Shown: positions 8,233 through 16,324, counted from the stretch's first letter. The stretch is 44,847 nt of DNA from an uncultured Pelagibacteraceae bacterium (GCA_902634695.1 CACPLE010000006.1:1-44847), one strand, 5' to 3'. Notes: generated by a model from the letters alone, not told the origin. Translations and numbers: made by a program.

Positions 8233-9996
8233 ATGGCAATGAAAAAAAATAAGAAAAAAAAGTTTCCAAAGAAAAGAAGAATAAAAAAAGAAACAAAATC
8301 AACTAGTATATTACCAGTATTGTTTGTTGTTTTATTATTGAGTTTGTTTTCTGAAACTGTACGAACATTACCGGCAGGAGCTTTTAGTGAAAAAATAAGC
8401 GATATGCCTTACAAATTACCAAAACTAAATTCTAGTTTAGTAGAAGAAAAATTATTAAAAAAAGATGACTATCAGCAAATAAAAGAAGAATTAATTTTTG
8501 AAAGATTGTCTAAAAAAGAAAAAAAAGCTGAAGATGATATTCAAAATTTACAAACTCAAGTTAACGAAACTGAATTAAAAAAAATTGAAAAAGAAATAAT
8601 TATTGCAAAAGCACCCAAAAAAGAAATTGAACAAATTCAACCAAAAATAATCGATGAAAAAATTGTAGATGTGCCAAAAGTTGAAGAGGCAATTAAAATA
8701 GCAGCAGACACAACTACAAAAACTATTGTAGTTGAAGGTGAAGAAAAAATAATTACTGGATCTTCTGAAAAAAATATTACTTACATGCAAATTTTATTAA
8801 AACCTAACGATTTAGATTTGAATTTGAAATATGCAAGACAACAAGGAAAAGCTGGAAATTACAAACAAACCATAGCAACCCTAGAAAGGTTGAATATGCT
8901 TTATCCTGATAATGTTGAAATAAAACTTTATCTTTTATCTGTTCTGGTCCAAGCAGATGCACCAAATAAAGCTTTAACTATTATTGAAGAAATTAAAACA
9001 AATGAAGATTTAACAAAAGAAGATTTAGCAACAGTTGAAGAAATTGAAGAAGAGATGAAAAGTAGAGGTAGACCAAAATTATGGAATTTCTATGCTGATC
9101 TGGGAGTTGGCGCGGTTCAAAATAATAACGTTAACAGTGTTTCAAAAACAAGATTACAAGCCAGTTCAGGTGAATACATAGGATTTAACACTCCTCAATT
9201 CGACAGAACTTTAAGTGGAAGCTTGGGTCTTACTGCTACAAGAACAATAAATGAAACTTCATCATTTATGTTAAATATATCTCACACGGATTCAGAACAG
9301 TATGTTGAAACTGGCGATGATTTTGAAAGCTACGGATTTACTGCTGCATTAGATACTGCTTTAGGAAATCAAAATTTAAGTCCATACTTTATGTTAAGTA
9401 AAACAGATTATCAGGATGATGCCGATAGTTTTTCTTTGATGTATGGAGTAGGTGGATATTTTACTGTAGGAGATCGTAATTCATTTAGCTATGGTTACTC
9501 TTTTTCAGATTCTTGGGGAAATCAGAACACAACAGACACTACAGCAGACGCTACGAATGCAATTAGCCATGGATTCACTTTGGCACATGATTTTGCGGTT
9601 AATGAAATAATTTCTACTTCAACCGGCATTGGATACGCTGATTCAGACGGAAAAGATGATACAAATGATTATGAAACTTATGATTTAAATTTTAGATTAA
9701 ATTTAGCTTATCCTTGGGCATACATATCTATTGGAGAAGCATTAAGTTTTAATGATTATAAAAGAGTGGACACAAGCACTAATTTAAACAGAATAAGATC
9801 GGATGTGACAAGCACTTTTGACATTATGCTTACTAAAGCGGTAGGTGATTTTTTACCTGCTATCGATCCGAACAAAAGTTTGTTCCTAAACCTATCATTT
9901 GAAAAACTTTTTTCAGAAGCTAATATCGTAAGCTATGATTATGTGTCAGATTCTTATTCTTTAAGTTTTTCTAAATCTTTTCATCTTAATAAATAA
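8233..9996 (+). CDS. TPR protein with C-terminal outer-membrane beta-barrel
   Basis: 587 residues. The N-terminus is very basic (lysine-rich 4-22), followed by a hydrophobic segment (25-40) that acts as signal or anchor; 'LPAGA' near residue 50 could be a cleavage site. Next come a Lys/Glu-rich coiled-coil or disordered region (about 65-160), TPR-like helices (about 178-270, with 'AGNYKQTIATLERLNMLYPDN') and, from about 282, alternating amphipathic strands rich in aromatic and polar residues ('FYADLGVGAVQNNNV', 'SFSYGYSFSD') typical of an outer-membrane barrel. The layout resembles TPR-plus-barrel export or assembly factors such as Slam, but I cannot assign a family. It is cotranscribed with the pilins and may anchor or display surface structures. 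The barrel call is from pattern only. Confidence 0.7.
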   Translation: MAMKKNKKKKFPKKRRIKKETKSTSILPVLFVVLLLSLFSETVRTLPAGAFSEKISDMPYKLPKLNSSLVEEKLLKKDDYQQIKEELIFERLSKKEKKAEDDIQNLQTQVNETELKKIEKEIIIAKAPKKEIEQIQPKIIDEKIVDVPKVEEAIKIAADTTTKTIVVEGEEKIITGSSEKNITYMQILLKPNDLDLNLKYARQQGKAGNYKQTIATLERLNMLYPDNVEIKLYLLSVLVQADAPNKALTIIEEIKTNEDLTKEDLATVEEIEEEMKSRGRPKLWNFYADLGVGAVQNNNVNSVSKTRLQASSGEYIGFNTPQFDRTLSGSLGLTATRTINETSSFMLNISHTDSEQYVETGDDFESYGFTAALDTALGNQNLSPYFMLSKTDYQDDADSFSLMYGVGGYFTVGDRNSFSYGYSFSDSWGNQNTTDTTADATNAISHGFTLAHDFAVNEIISTSTGIGYADSDGKDDTNDYETYDLNFRLNLAYPWAYISIGEALSFNDYKRVDTSTNLNRIRSDVTSTFDIMLTKAVGDFLPAIDPNKSLFLNLSFEKLFSEANIVSYDYVSDSYSLSFSKSFHLNK

Positions 9997-10042
9997 TTTA
10001 ATGAAAAAAAAAGTGAAAATCTTTCAATTTAAAGGGAAAATA

Positions 10043-10067
10043 GAACACCAAAATGGGTATAAAATAC
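10043..10067. promoter_or_regulatory. Double dyad upstream of the FecR operon
   Basis: GAAC (10043-10046), one base, then CCAAAATGG (10048-10056) and GTATAAAATAC (10057-10067). This matches the 6867-6890 site in layout: CCA-N3-TGG abutting GNAT-N3-ATNC. It ends 36 bases before the FecR gene start, and its second half contains a TATAAA that could double as a -10 element, which would place a bound protein on the promoter. Confidence 0.5.
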
Positions 10068-10103
10068 TTTAATCATATTCAAAATAATATATATTTTTTC
10101 TAG

Positions 10104-11510
10104 ATGAAAAAAATTTTATCATTATTTGCTGCAATATTTTTAAGCATCAGTATTGTTCAAGCTGATGACACACTTAACAGTGATCAGATTAAAAGCTTAA
10201 TAACAGATACAGAAGGACTGACAATTGAAAAACAATTAGTTGGAATTGTAGGAGCAATATCAGGTACGGTTAGAACCGAAACAAGAGAATTAAAATCTGG
10301 GGATCAAATTTATTTAAATGAAACAATTATTGCAGACGTTGGATCTGGAACACAAATATTACTTTTAGACCAATCTACATTTACAATTGGATCTGACTCA
10401 CAAGTTGTAATGGATACTTTTATATTTGATCCAGATACACATGAAGGAAAAATTGTAGCTAGCGTTAAACAAGGAAGCTTAAAAGTAATTTCAGGTTTAA
10501 TAAGCAAAAAAAATCCAGACAGTTTAACTGTTGAAGTGCCAGAAGGTACTTTAGGATCTAGAGGAACAGAATTTCAAACAATAGTTGGTAAGAAAAAAAC
10601 TGATACTTTATTAATAGGACCTGGAAAAAATAATACATTAGGTTTAAGACCAGGAGCAGTACTTGTTGGCAACAAGTTTGGAAAAACTATGTTGAATAAT
10701 CCTTACAGTTTTGCGAGCATGAAGCAAGGACAAGCGCCTGGTAAAGCAAAACAAATTACAAAACAACAGTTAAAGAAATTTAAAAAGAGAATGAAAAACC
10801 TTAAAGTTGCAAAACTTGAAGGAGCAACAAAAGAAGAAAAAAAAGCTATTAGAAAAAAAATTAGAAAAGAACTTAAAGAAGCAGGTTTAGATAAAGAAGA
10901 AATCAAAACTTTAATTAAAGAAAATATCAAAGTAGATAAAGAGAAAAGAATTGTCTTATTAAAAGAAAGAGGAGAGGATGTTTCAGATTTGGAACAACCT
11001 GAAATGATTGAAGATGAAATGGAAATAGAAGTAGAACAAGAAGTTTCAGAACCAGAAGCACCAGAAGCAGATGATAAACCTGCGGTAGAGAAAAAAGAAG
11101 TTAAAGAGAAAAAAGTAACAAAAGAGAAAAAAGCAACAAAAGATAAAAAAGTAAATAAAAAGAAGAAAAATAAAAAGAAAAAAGCAGTTAAAAAGAAAAA
11201 GGGAAAAAAGAAAAAAGAAGCTAAAAAGAAAAAAGCTACTAAAAAGAAAAAAGCAGCTAAAAAGAAAAAAGCAGCTAAAAAGAAAAAAGCAGCTAAAAAG
11301 AAAAAAGCAACTAAAAAGAAAAAAGCAGTTAAGAAGAAAAAAGCAGTTAAGAAGAAAAAAGCAGTTAAAAAGAAAAAGAAAGTAGTTAAGAAGAAAAAGA
11401 AAGTAGTTAAGAAGAAAAAGAAAGTAGTTAAGAAAAAGAAGAAAATAACTAAGAAAAAAGTAGCTAAAAAGAAGCAAAAGAAAAAAAATAAGAGAAGACG
11501 TAAGAAATAA
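10104..11510 (+). CDS. Exported FecR-domain protein with lysine-repeat tail
   Basis: 468 residues. The signal peptide cleaves after Ala20 (IVQA). A FecR domain spans about 44-165, with 'VGIVGAISGTVRTE', 'LKSGDQIYLNETI', 'LLDQSTFTIGSDSQVV' and 'EVPEGTLGSRGTEFQ'. A charged helical linker (210-297) and an acidic segment (298-325) lead to a tail (326-468) made almost wholly of lysine with Ala, Val and Thr in 6-7 residue periods such as AAKKKK and VVKKKKK. The tail resembles histone H1 C-termini, yet the protein should be periplasmic or surface-exposed, where it could bind DNA, lipopolysaccharide or peptidoglycan. FecR-domain proteins often neighbour CHASE2 sensors, as here. It may present a signal to the downstream CHASE2 protein. 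The repeat is prone to slippage. Confidence 0.8.
   Translation: MKKILSLFAAIFLSISIVQADDTLNSDQIKSLITDTEGLTIEKQLVGIVGAISGTVRTETRELKSGDQIYLNETIIADVGSGTQILLLDQSTFTIGSDSQVVMDTFIFDPDTHEGKIVASVKQGSLKVISGLISKKNPDSLTVEVPEGTLGSRGTEFQTIVGKKKTDTLLIGPGKNNTLGLRPGAVLVGNKFGKTMLNNPYSFASMKQGQAPGKAKQITKQQLKKFKKRMKNLKVAKLEGATKEEKKAIRKKIRKELKEAGLDKEEIKTLIKENIKVDKEKRIVLLKERGEDVSDLEQPEMIEDEMEIEVEQEVSEPEAPEADDKPAVEKKEVKEKKVTKEKKATKDKKVNKKKKNKKKKAVKKKKGKKKKEAKKKKATKKKKAAKKKKAAKKKKAAKKKKATKKKKAVKKKKAVKKKKAVKKKKKVVKKKKKVVKKKKKVVKKKKKITKKKVAKKKQKKKNKRRRKK
11184..11453 (+). repeat. In-frame 18- and 21-base tandem repeats coding lysine blocks
   Basis: Tandem purine-rich units of about 18 bases (consensus GCAGCTAAAAAGAAAAAA) are followed by three 21-base units encoding VVKKKKK. 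They encode residues 361-450 of the FecR protein. Units differ at single bases, so the array is not newly expanded. Length variation between strains is likely, and assembly errors are possible. Confidence 0.85.
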
Positions 11511-11514
11511 CCTA

Positions 11515-11532
11515 AAAACTTAATCAAGTTTT
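11515..11532 (+). terminator. Weak hairpin after the FecR gene
   Basis: AAAACTT (11515-11521) pairs with AAGTTTT (11526-11532) around a 4-base loop, and an AT-rich stretch follows. The stem has little G+C, so it would be at most a partial terminator or processing site that lowers readthrough into the CHASE2 gene. Confidence 0.3.
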
Positions 11533-11567
11533 ATTTACTTTAATTATATTCTGGCTAAATTCCTAAT

Positions 11568-13682
11568 GTGCAGGCTTTATTATTAAAATACAAAAATTAT
11601 TTAATATTTTTAATTCTATTAATTTTTCTAATAGTTTTAAAATATTTCAATCCAAGTTTTGTCAAATCCGTTTCTTATATAAGTTTTGATTTATACCAAA
11701 AGGTTTTTCCTTTAGAAAAGAGAGATTCCAATGTTGTAATTATTGATATTGATGAAAAAAGTTTAGGAAAATTTGGCCAATTTCCATGGAGCAGATCGAT
11801 ATTTGCAAAAATTGTAGAAAATGTACATGAAGCTGAACCAAAAGCTATAGGTTTTGATATTTTTTTTAGCGAAAAAGATAAACAATCTCCTCAAGAAATA
11901 ATTAAATCTTACAAATTAAATGAAGCAGATTCAGATGAATTTGTGGAAATTTTTGAAGGACTTGTTTCAGGAATAATTATAAATCATGACGAAGTATTTA
12001 GAAATCAATTAGAAAATTCAAATTCAGTTATTGCAGTATTGGGAAGCAATGTTCCTTCCCACTCAAGTTATGATAGATCTGCAAAAGCTAAATTTCTTTC
12101 AAAAGGTGGAGATCCTAAAAATTTTACTTATTCTTTTCCTTACTCAATAGGTTCTCTTGAAGAATTAGAAAGTAGTGCAAAAGGATTAGGATCAATTTCT
12201 TTTTTAGATCAAACTGATGGAATTATTAGATCACTCCCTTTAATTGTTCGTTTTAATAATAAACTTTATCCAACAATGGGACTAGAAATGGTTCGTATCG
12301 GAACAAAACAAAAAAATTTATATGTAGAAATGAATGAAATCGGAATTACAAGAATAAGTTCTAGACCCTATAAAATTTATTCAGATCCTAATGCAATCAT
12401 TTGGATTAGATATAAGAAACCATTAAAAAGCCAGTATATTTCCGCAAGTTCAGTTTTTGATGGATCATTTGATAAAGAAAGATTTAAAAATAAATATGTT
12501 TTAATAGGAGCATCAGCTCAAGGTTTATTTGATTTAGTTAAAACTCCTTTAGGGCTAACTATTCCCGGGGTTGAAGTACATGGCAATGTAATAGAAAATA
12601 TTTTAGATCAATCTTATTTAATTAGAAATCCAAATACTTATATATTTGAATTATTATTTTCTATTATAGTTGCTTGTGTTACTTTTTTCTTTTCTCAGCG
12701 TATAAAACCAAAATACAGTTTATCAATATACTTTGTCAGTTTACTTGTTGTAATTGTAATTGGTTTCGGCATATTTTTATTTAAGTCACAACTTGTAGAC
12801 ATTAGTTATCCAATTTTTATGCTTACAATAACTTTTTTAACTGGTCTTTATTTTAGATATGTTGAAGAAAATAAAATTGCATTATCAAATTTACAAAAAG
12901 AAGCAAAATTATTAAAAGAAAGAGAACTAGCCGGAGAGGTACAGAAAAGTTTATTTCCTGATATTTCTAGATTTGAAAATTTTATTTATGCAATAAATGT
13001 ACCAGCAAGAGATGTATCCGGTGATTATTTTGATGTAGTAAGCGTTGGCAAAAACGAATACTTTTTTACACTGGCTGATGTATCGGGAAAAGGGGTTAAA
13101 GCTGGTATGTATATGGCTAAAGCTTCTTCTATATTTAGAACTTTATCTAACCTTTCTTATCCACTAGAAAAAGTTGTTTTTGGAGTGAATAATGAATTGG
13201 TTGAAGCCAAGTTTAAAGGCATGTTTGTTACTGCTGTTTTTGGAAAATTTAATACAGAAACCAATGATATAACGTTTGTAAATGCTGGGCATGAAAGCAT
13301 AATGGTTTTTGATAGAAGTAAGAATTTTGAATTTATAAAATCAGAATTGCCACCAATAGGAATTGTAAAATATTTTACAGAATCTATGGTAAAATCCAGT
13401 ACTATTAACCTAAAAGATAAAACATTTGTAGTTTACACTGATGGAGTTACAGAAGGTTATTTAAAAAATGGACAAGAGCTTGGCGCCGAAGGTGTTGAAA
13501 GGATAGTAAAAACATTAGACAATATAACACCAAAAAACATAGTAGATTCTATTGCCAGTGAATTAAATTGGGGTACCGATAAGTTAAGAGACGACATAAC
13601 TTGTTTAGCAATAAATCTAAAAAATATAGAACTGATAAAACCTATAAGAAAAAAGCGGGAAGAAAATAAAACTGATGGATGA
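11568..13682 (+). CDS. CHASE2 sensor fused to PP2C (SpoIIE/RsbU) phosphatase
   Basis: 704 residues. A membrane helix (about 11-30) is followed by a periplasmic CHASE2 domain (about 45-345) with 'VVIIDIDEKSLGKFGQFPWSR' (split: 'IDIDEKSL', 'GQFPWSR') and 'AIGFDIFFSEKD'. Three closely packed helices (about 352-430) and a short coiled linker lead to a PP2C/SpoIIE domain (about 450-695). Expected metal ligands are present: Asp482 and Asp486 in 'RDVSGDYFD', Asp504 in 'LADVSGKG', then 'VYTDGVTEG' and 'RDDITCLAI'. It should dephosphorylate a STAS antagonist, most simply the one at 6517-6816, in response to an envelope signal. The start is GTG; an overlapping ATG at 11566 is out of frame. It overlaps the Amt-PP2C gene by 8 bases. 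Confidence 0.9.
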   Translation: MQALLLKYKNYLIFLILLIFLIVLKYFNPSFVKSVSYISFDLYQKVFPLEKRDSNVVIIDIDEKSLGKFGQFPWSRSIFAKIVENVHEAEPKAIGFDIFFSEKDKQSPQEIIKSYKLNEADSDEFVEIFEGLVSGIIINHDEVFRNQLENSNSVIAVLGSNVPSHSSYDRSAKAKFLSKGGDPKNFTYSFPYSIGSLEELESSAKGLGSISFLDQTDGIIRSLPLIVRFNNKLYPTMGLEMVRIGTKQKNLYVEMNEIGITRISSRPYKIYSDPNAIIWIRYKKPLKSQYISASSVFDGSFDKERFKNKYVLIGASAQGLFDLVKTPLGLTIPGVEVHGNVIENILDQSYLIRNPNTYIFELLFSIIVACVTFFFSQRIKPKYSLSIYFVSLLVVIVIGFGIFLFKSQLVDISYPIFMLTITFLTGLYFRYVEENKIALSNLQKEAKLLKERELAGEVQKSLFPDISRFENFIYAINVPARDVSGDYFDVVSVGKNEYFFTLADVSGKGVKAGMYMAKASSIFRTLSNLSYPLEKVVFGVNNELVEAKFKGMFVTAVFGKFNTETNDITFVNAGHESIMVFDRSKNFEFIKSELPPIGIVKYFTESMVKSSTINLKDKTFVVYTDGVTEGYLKNGQELGAEGVERIVKTLDNITPKNIVDSIASELNWGTDKLRDDITCLAINLKNIELIKPIRKKREENKTDG

Positions 13683-15783
13683 AGTTATATTAAAAATAAC
13701 TCAAAATATAGATACGCTTTGGGTAATAGATTGTGCAATCTTAGTTTTCATCATGCAGGCAGGATTTATGTGTATGGAAAGTGGTCTTTCAAGACACAAG
13801 AATAGCATTAACGTTGCATTAAAAAATGCTGCAGATTTTGGTGTTTCTGTTGTGATGTTTTGGACATTGGGTTTTGGCTTCATGTTTGGAAAAAGTTTTA
13901 ATGGTTTTATTGGAACAGATCTATTTTTCTTTTCTACTAATATTTCACAATATCAAACATATTTTGTATTTCAGGCAATGTTTGTTGCTACAGCTGCAAC
14001 AATTATATCTGGCGCTGTAGCAGAAAGATTAAGATTTATTGGATATTTAATTATAACTGTTTTTTCTACAGGACTTATTTATCCAATAGTAGGTCATTGG
14101 GCTTGGTCTTCTGGTTATCTTGGAGAAGCAATGAACAAAGGTTGGTTAGCTAGTCAAGGCTTTGTTGATTTTGCGGGAAGCACAATTGTTCATTCTGTAG
14201 GAGGTTGGATTGCACTCGCTGCAGTAATAATATTAGGACCTAGAATTGGAAAATTTTCAGAAGCTAACAAAGGAAAATTTACTGGATCAAGTTTTCCTTT
14301 AGCTGTACTTGGAACTTTAATTCTTTGGTTTGGATGGTTTGGTTTTAATGGTGGAAGCAACGGAGCGATGAATGAAGCTGTTCCACTTATTCTAATTAAT
14401 ACTTTTTTAGCAGCAGCCTTTGGATTGTTAACAGGTTTAGTTGGTTCTTTTTTAATTCACAAAAAACCAGATCCTTTTTATGTTATTCTAGGCCCACTTG
14501 CCGGTTTAGTTTCAATTACAGCTGCGTGTAACTCTGTAACCACAATATTTGCAATTATAATTGGTATTATAGGAAGTATAATTGCAATGATAACAACAGA
14601 AATTTTAAATAAGTTTGAAATCGATGATGTTGTTGGTGCAATACCCGTGCATTTAGCTGCAGGGATTTGGGGAACACTTGCGGTAGGTATTTTTTCAGAC
14701 TTGGAAATAATTGGAACAGGTTTAACAAGGTTTGAACAAATTAAAATTCAATTAATTGGAATTATATCAATAGGTTTATTTTCATTTATTATTTCATTTA
14801 TAATATTAAAAATTTTAAATTATTTTTACCCTTTAAGGGTCAGCCCTCTTCACGAAGAGTTAGGACTTAATATAGCTGAACATGGCGCTGTTTCTGTTGA
14901 ACATGATTTAATTACTGTTTTGGACAAACAATCAGCCAGTGGTGATCTTAAAATTAGAGGTCCACAAGATCCATTTACTGCAGGAGGTGTTATCGGACTT
15001 TATTATAATAAAATGATGAATAAACTAGAATCAAGTGAAGCTGAAAAAAACAAATGGAGAAGTAGAATTTCTAAAGAAATAGAGTTAGCAGTAAAAGTCC
15101 AAGAAAATTTTATGCCTAAAAGAAATTTAGAAAATTATCCAGTAAAAGGAATAAATATTCCAGCAAGAGAAGTATCAGGAGATTTTTTTAGCTTTTATCC
15201 CAATAACGAAAACATTTATTTTATAATTGCAGATGTTGCTGGAAAAGGCATTCATGCTGGAATGGTAATGGCAAAAGCTTCTACTTTGTTTGAAGTTTTG
15301 TCTCAAGGCAAAGTAGATTTGGATGAAATGGCTTTTCATATGAATAATGATTTATTCAATACTAAAACTGGCGGAATGTTTGTAACTGGAATTATTGGAA
15401 ATTACGATATAATTTCTGAAGATATAAAATGGGTAAATGCAGGTCACCAACCAGCATTAATTAGACATCAAAAAGGTAATTTTGAAGAGTTTGAATCCAA
15501 ATCTCTTCCATTAGGAGTTGTTTTTCAAAAAAATAAATCAGTTTACCAAGTTAATAAAAAAAATTTGAATGAACATCGATTTTATTCATTTACAGATGGT
15601 TTATCTGAAAGTTTAGATAAAAATAATCAAGAGATAGGAATTGAAGGAACAAAAAAAATCATAAACAATAATTTTAATTCTAGCTTAGCAGACGAATTAG
15701 ATAATATGTCAAAAGAAGTTTTAAGCAATTCTAGTAAAGACAAACTTGATGATGATTTGACAATTTTGGCTATTGGAAAATAA
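13675..15783 (+). CDS. amt: Ammonium transporter fused to PP2C (SpoIIE) phosphatase
   Basis: 702 residues. The N-terminal ~425 residues are a full Amt/MEP channel: 'MQAGFMCMESG', 'FQAMFVATAATIISGAVAER', Asp165 and the first pore histidine His173 in 'DFAGSTIVHSVGG', 'GWFGFNGGS', and the second pore histidine His326 in 'AIPVHLAAGIWG'. After the last helix comes the Amt tail 'ELGLNIAEHGA', a linker with a helical stretch (about 450-485), then a PP2C domain with Asp503 ('REVSGDFF'), Asp520 ('IADVAGKG'), 'SFTDGLSES' and 'LDDDLTILAI'. Both halves look intact, so it may conduct and sense ammonium while dephosphorylating a STAS protein. Amt fusions to histidine kinase or GGDEF domains are known; a PP2C fusion fits the same transceptor idea. 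It is coupled to the CHASE2 gene. Confidence 0.93.
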   Translation: MDEVILKITQNIDTLWVIDCAILVFIMQAGFMCMESGLSRHKNSINVALKNAADFGVSVVMFWTLGFGFMFGKSFNGFIGTDLFFFSTNISQYQTYFVFQAMFVATAATIISGAVAERLRFIGYLIITVFSTGLIYPIVGHWAWSSGYLGEAMNKGWLASQGFVDFAGSTIVHSVGGWIALAAVIILGPRIGKFSEANKGKFTGSSFPLAVLGTLILWFGWFGFNGGSNGAMNEAVPLILINTFLAAAFGLLTGLVGSFLIHKKPDPFYVILGPLAGLVSITAACNSVTTIFAIIIGIIGSIIAMITTEILNKFEIDDVVGAIPVHLAAGIWGTLAVGIFSDLEIIGTGLTRFEQIKIQLIGIISIGLFSFIISFIILKILNYFYPLRVSPLHEELGLNIAEHGAVSVEHDLITVLDKQSASGDLKIRGPQDPFTAGGVIGLYYNKMMNKLESSEAEKNKWRSRISKEIELAVKVQENFMPKRNLENYPVKGINIPAREVSGDFFSFYPNNENIYFIIADVAGKGIHAGMVMAKASTLFEVLSQGKVDLDEMAFHMNNDLFNTKTGGMFVTGIIGNYDIISEDIKWVNAGHQPALIRHQKGNFEEFESKSLPLGVVFQKNKSVYQVNKKNLNEHRFYSFTDGLSESLDKNNQEIGIEGTKKIINNNFNSSLADELDNMSKEVLSNSSKDKLDDDLTILAIGK

Positions 15784-15821
15784 ATAATATTTTTCAACTT
15801 CGATTATCATTTTACAACTAA

Positions 15822-15850
15822 TTGAAACACCTAAAATGGTCATAAATTAG
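15822..15850. promoter_or_regulatory. Looser copy of the dyad motif upstream of a lipoprotein gene
   Basis: TTGAAAC, then ACCTAAAATGG (15829-15839), then TCATAAATTAG (15840-15850). It lines up with the 10043-10067 element (shared ACACC, AAAATGG and ATAAA blocks) with one extra base in the first arm and an imperfect second arm. It lies 61 bases ahead of the lipoprotein start at 15912. The remaining 15784-15911 gap shows only an AGGGAGA ribosome site. Confidence 0.35.
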
Positions 15851-15911
15851 CTTTATGTAGTTTATTTATTTTGTTTTAATAAGAAATTATATAAAGTCAT
15901 TTCAGGGAGAG

Positions 15912-16223
15912 ATGAAAAAAATATTTTTTTTAATATCTGTATTTACAATTTTAAGTGCTTGTGGGCAATCAACGGCACTATTAGGACCAAGTTATACTAT
16001 GGCTAAAACCGGAAGTGTTTTGCAAGCTGGAAATTCAGTTGCAGCCTCATATGGAATTAAAAAAACATTAAATCAATCCGGGCAAGGCTCAGTTCTGAAC
16101 TCACTGGCAGAAACCAATATAAGAGAATGCCAAACAATACATTCAGCTGAATTAAATGAAATTTTTTTTAAAACTTTAGATGAAACTGATTGTTATATGG
16201 ATCCATTCAGCATTCTTAGATAA
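15912..16223 (+). CDS. Small lipoprotein of unknown function
   Basis: 103 residues with lipobox LSAC, giving a lipidated Cys17. The mature part is 'GQSTALLGPSYTMAKTGSVL' followed by a Ser/Gly/Gln-rich stretch and a C-terminal segment with two further cysteines ('RECQTI', 'TDCYMD') that could form a disulfide. No Asp follows Cys17, so outer-membrane sorting is expected. A strong ribosome site, AGGGAGA (15904-15910), precedes the ATG. It stands alone, with a dyad-like element upstream related to those of the pilus locus, so it may belong to the same regulon. I cannot assign a function. About 100 bases of AT-rich sequence with no clear element follow. Confidence 0.8.
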   Translation: MKKIFFLISVFTILSACGQSTALLGPSYTMAKTGSVLQAGNSVAASYGIKKTLNQSGQGSVLNSLAETNIRECQTIHSAELNEIFFKTLDETDCYMDPFSILR

Positions 16224-16324
16224 ATAATCATAAAATACATAATTATATACAATTGTTAATTGCAGAAGATAATCTTATCTGTGGAAAGATTTGTTTAAAT
16301 TAATTATTTATTAGAAAAAAAATA

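Noticed and set aside
11184-11453. Regular 18-21 base repeats as a CRISPR-like array
   Set aside because: Units are contiguous with no spacers, in frame inside a gene, and vary by codon-level changes.
10703-11527. Leftward open frame of 274 residues, rich in Phe and Leu
   Set aside because: It is the antisense shadow of the lysine-coding repeat (AAA/AAG read as TTT/CTT); no ribosome site, and the sense strand has a clear signal peptide and FecR domain. The 143-residue leftward frame at 11046-11477 is the same artefact.
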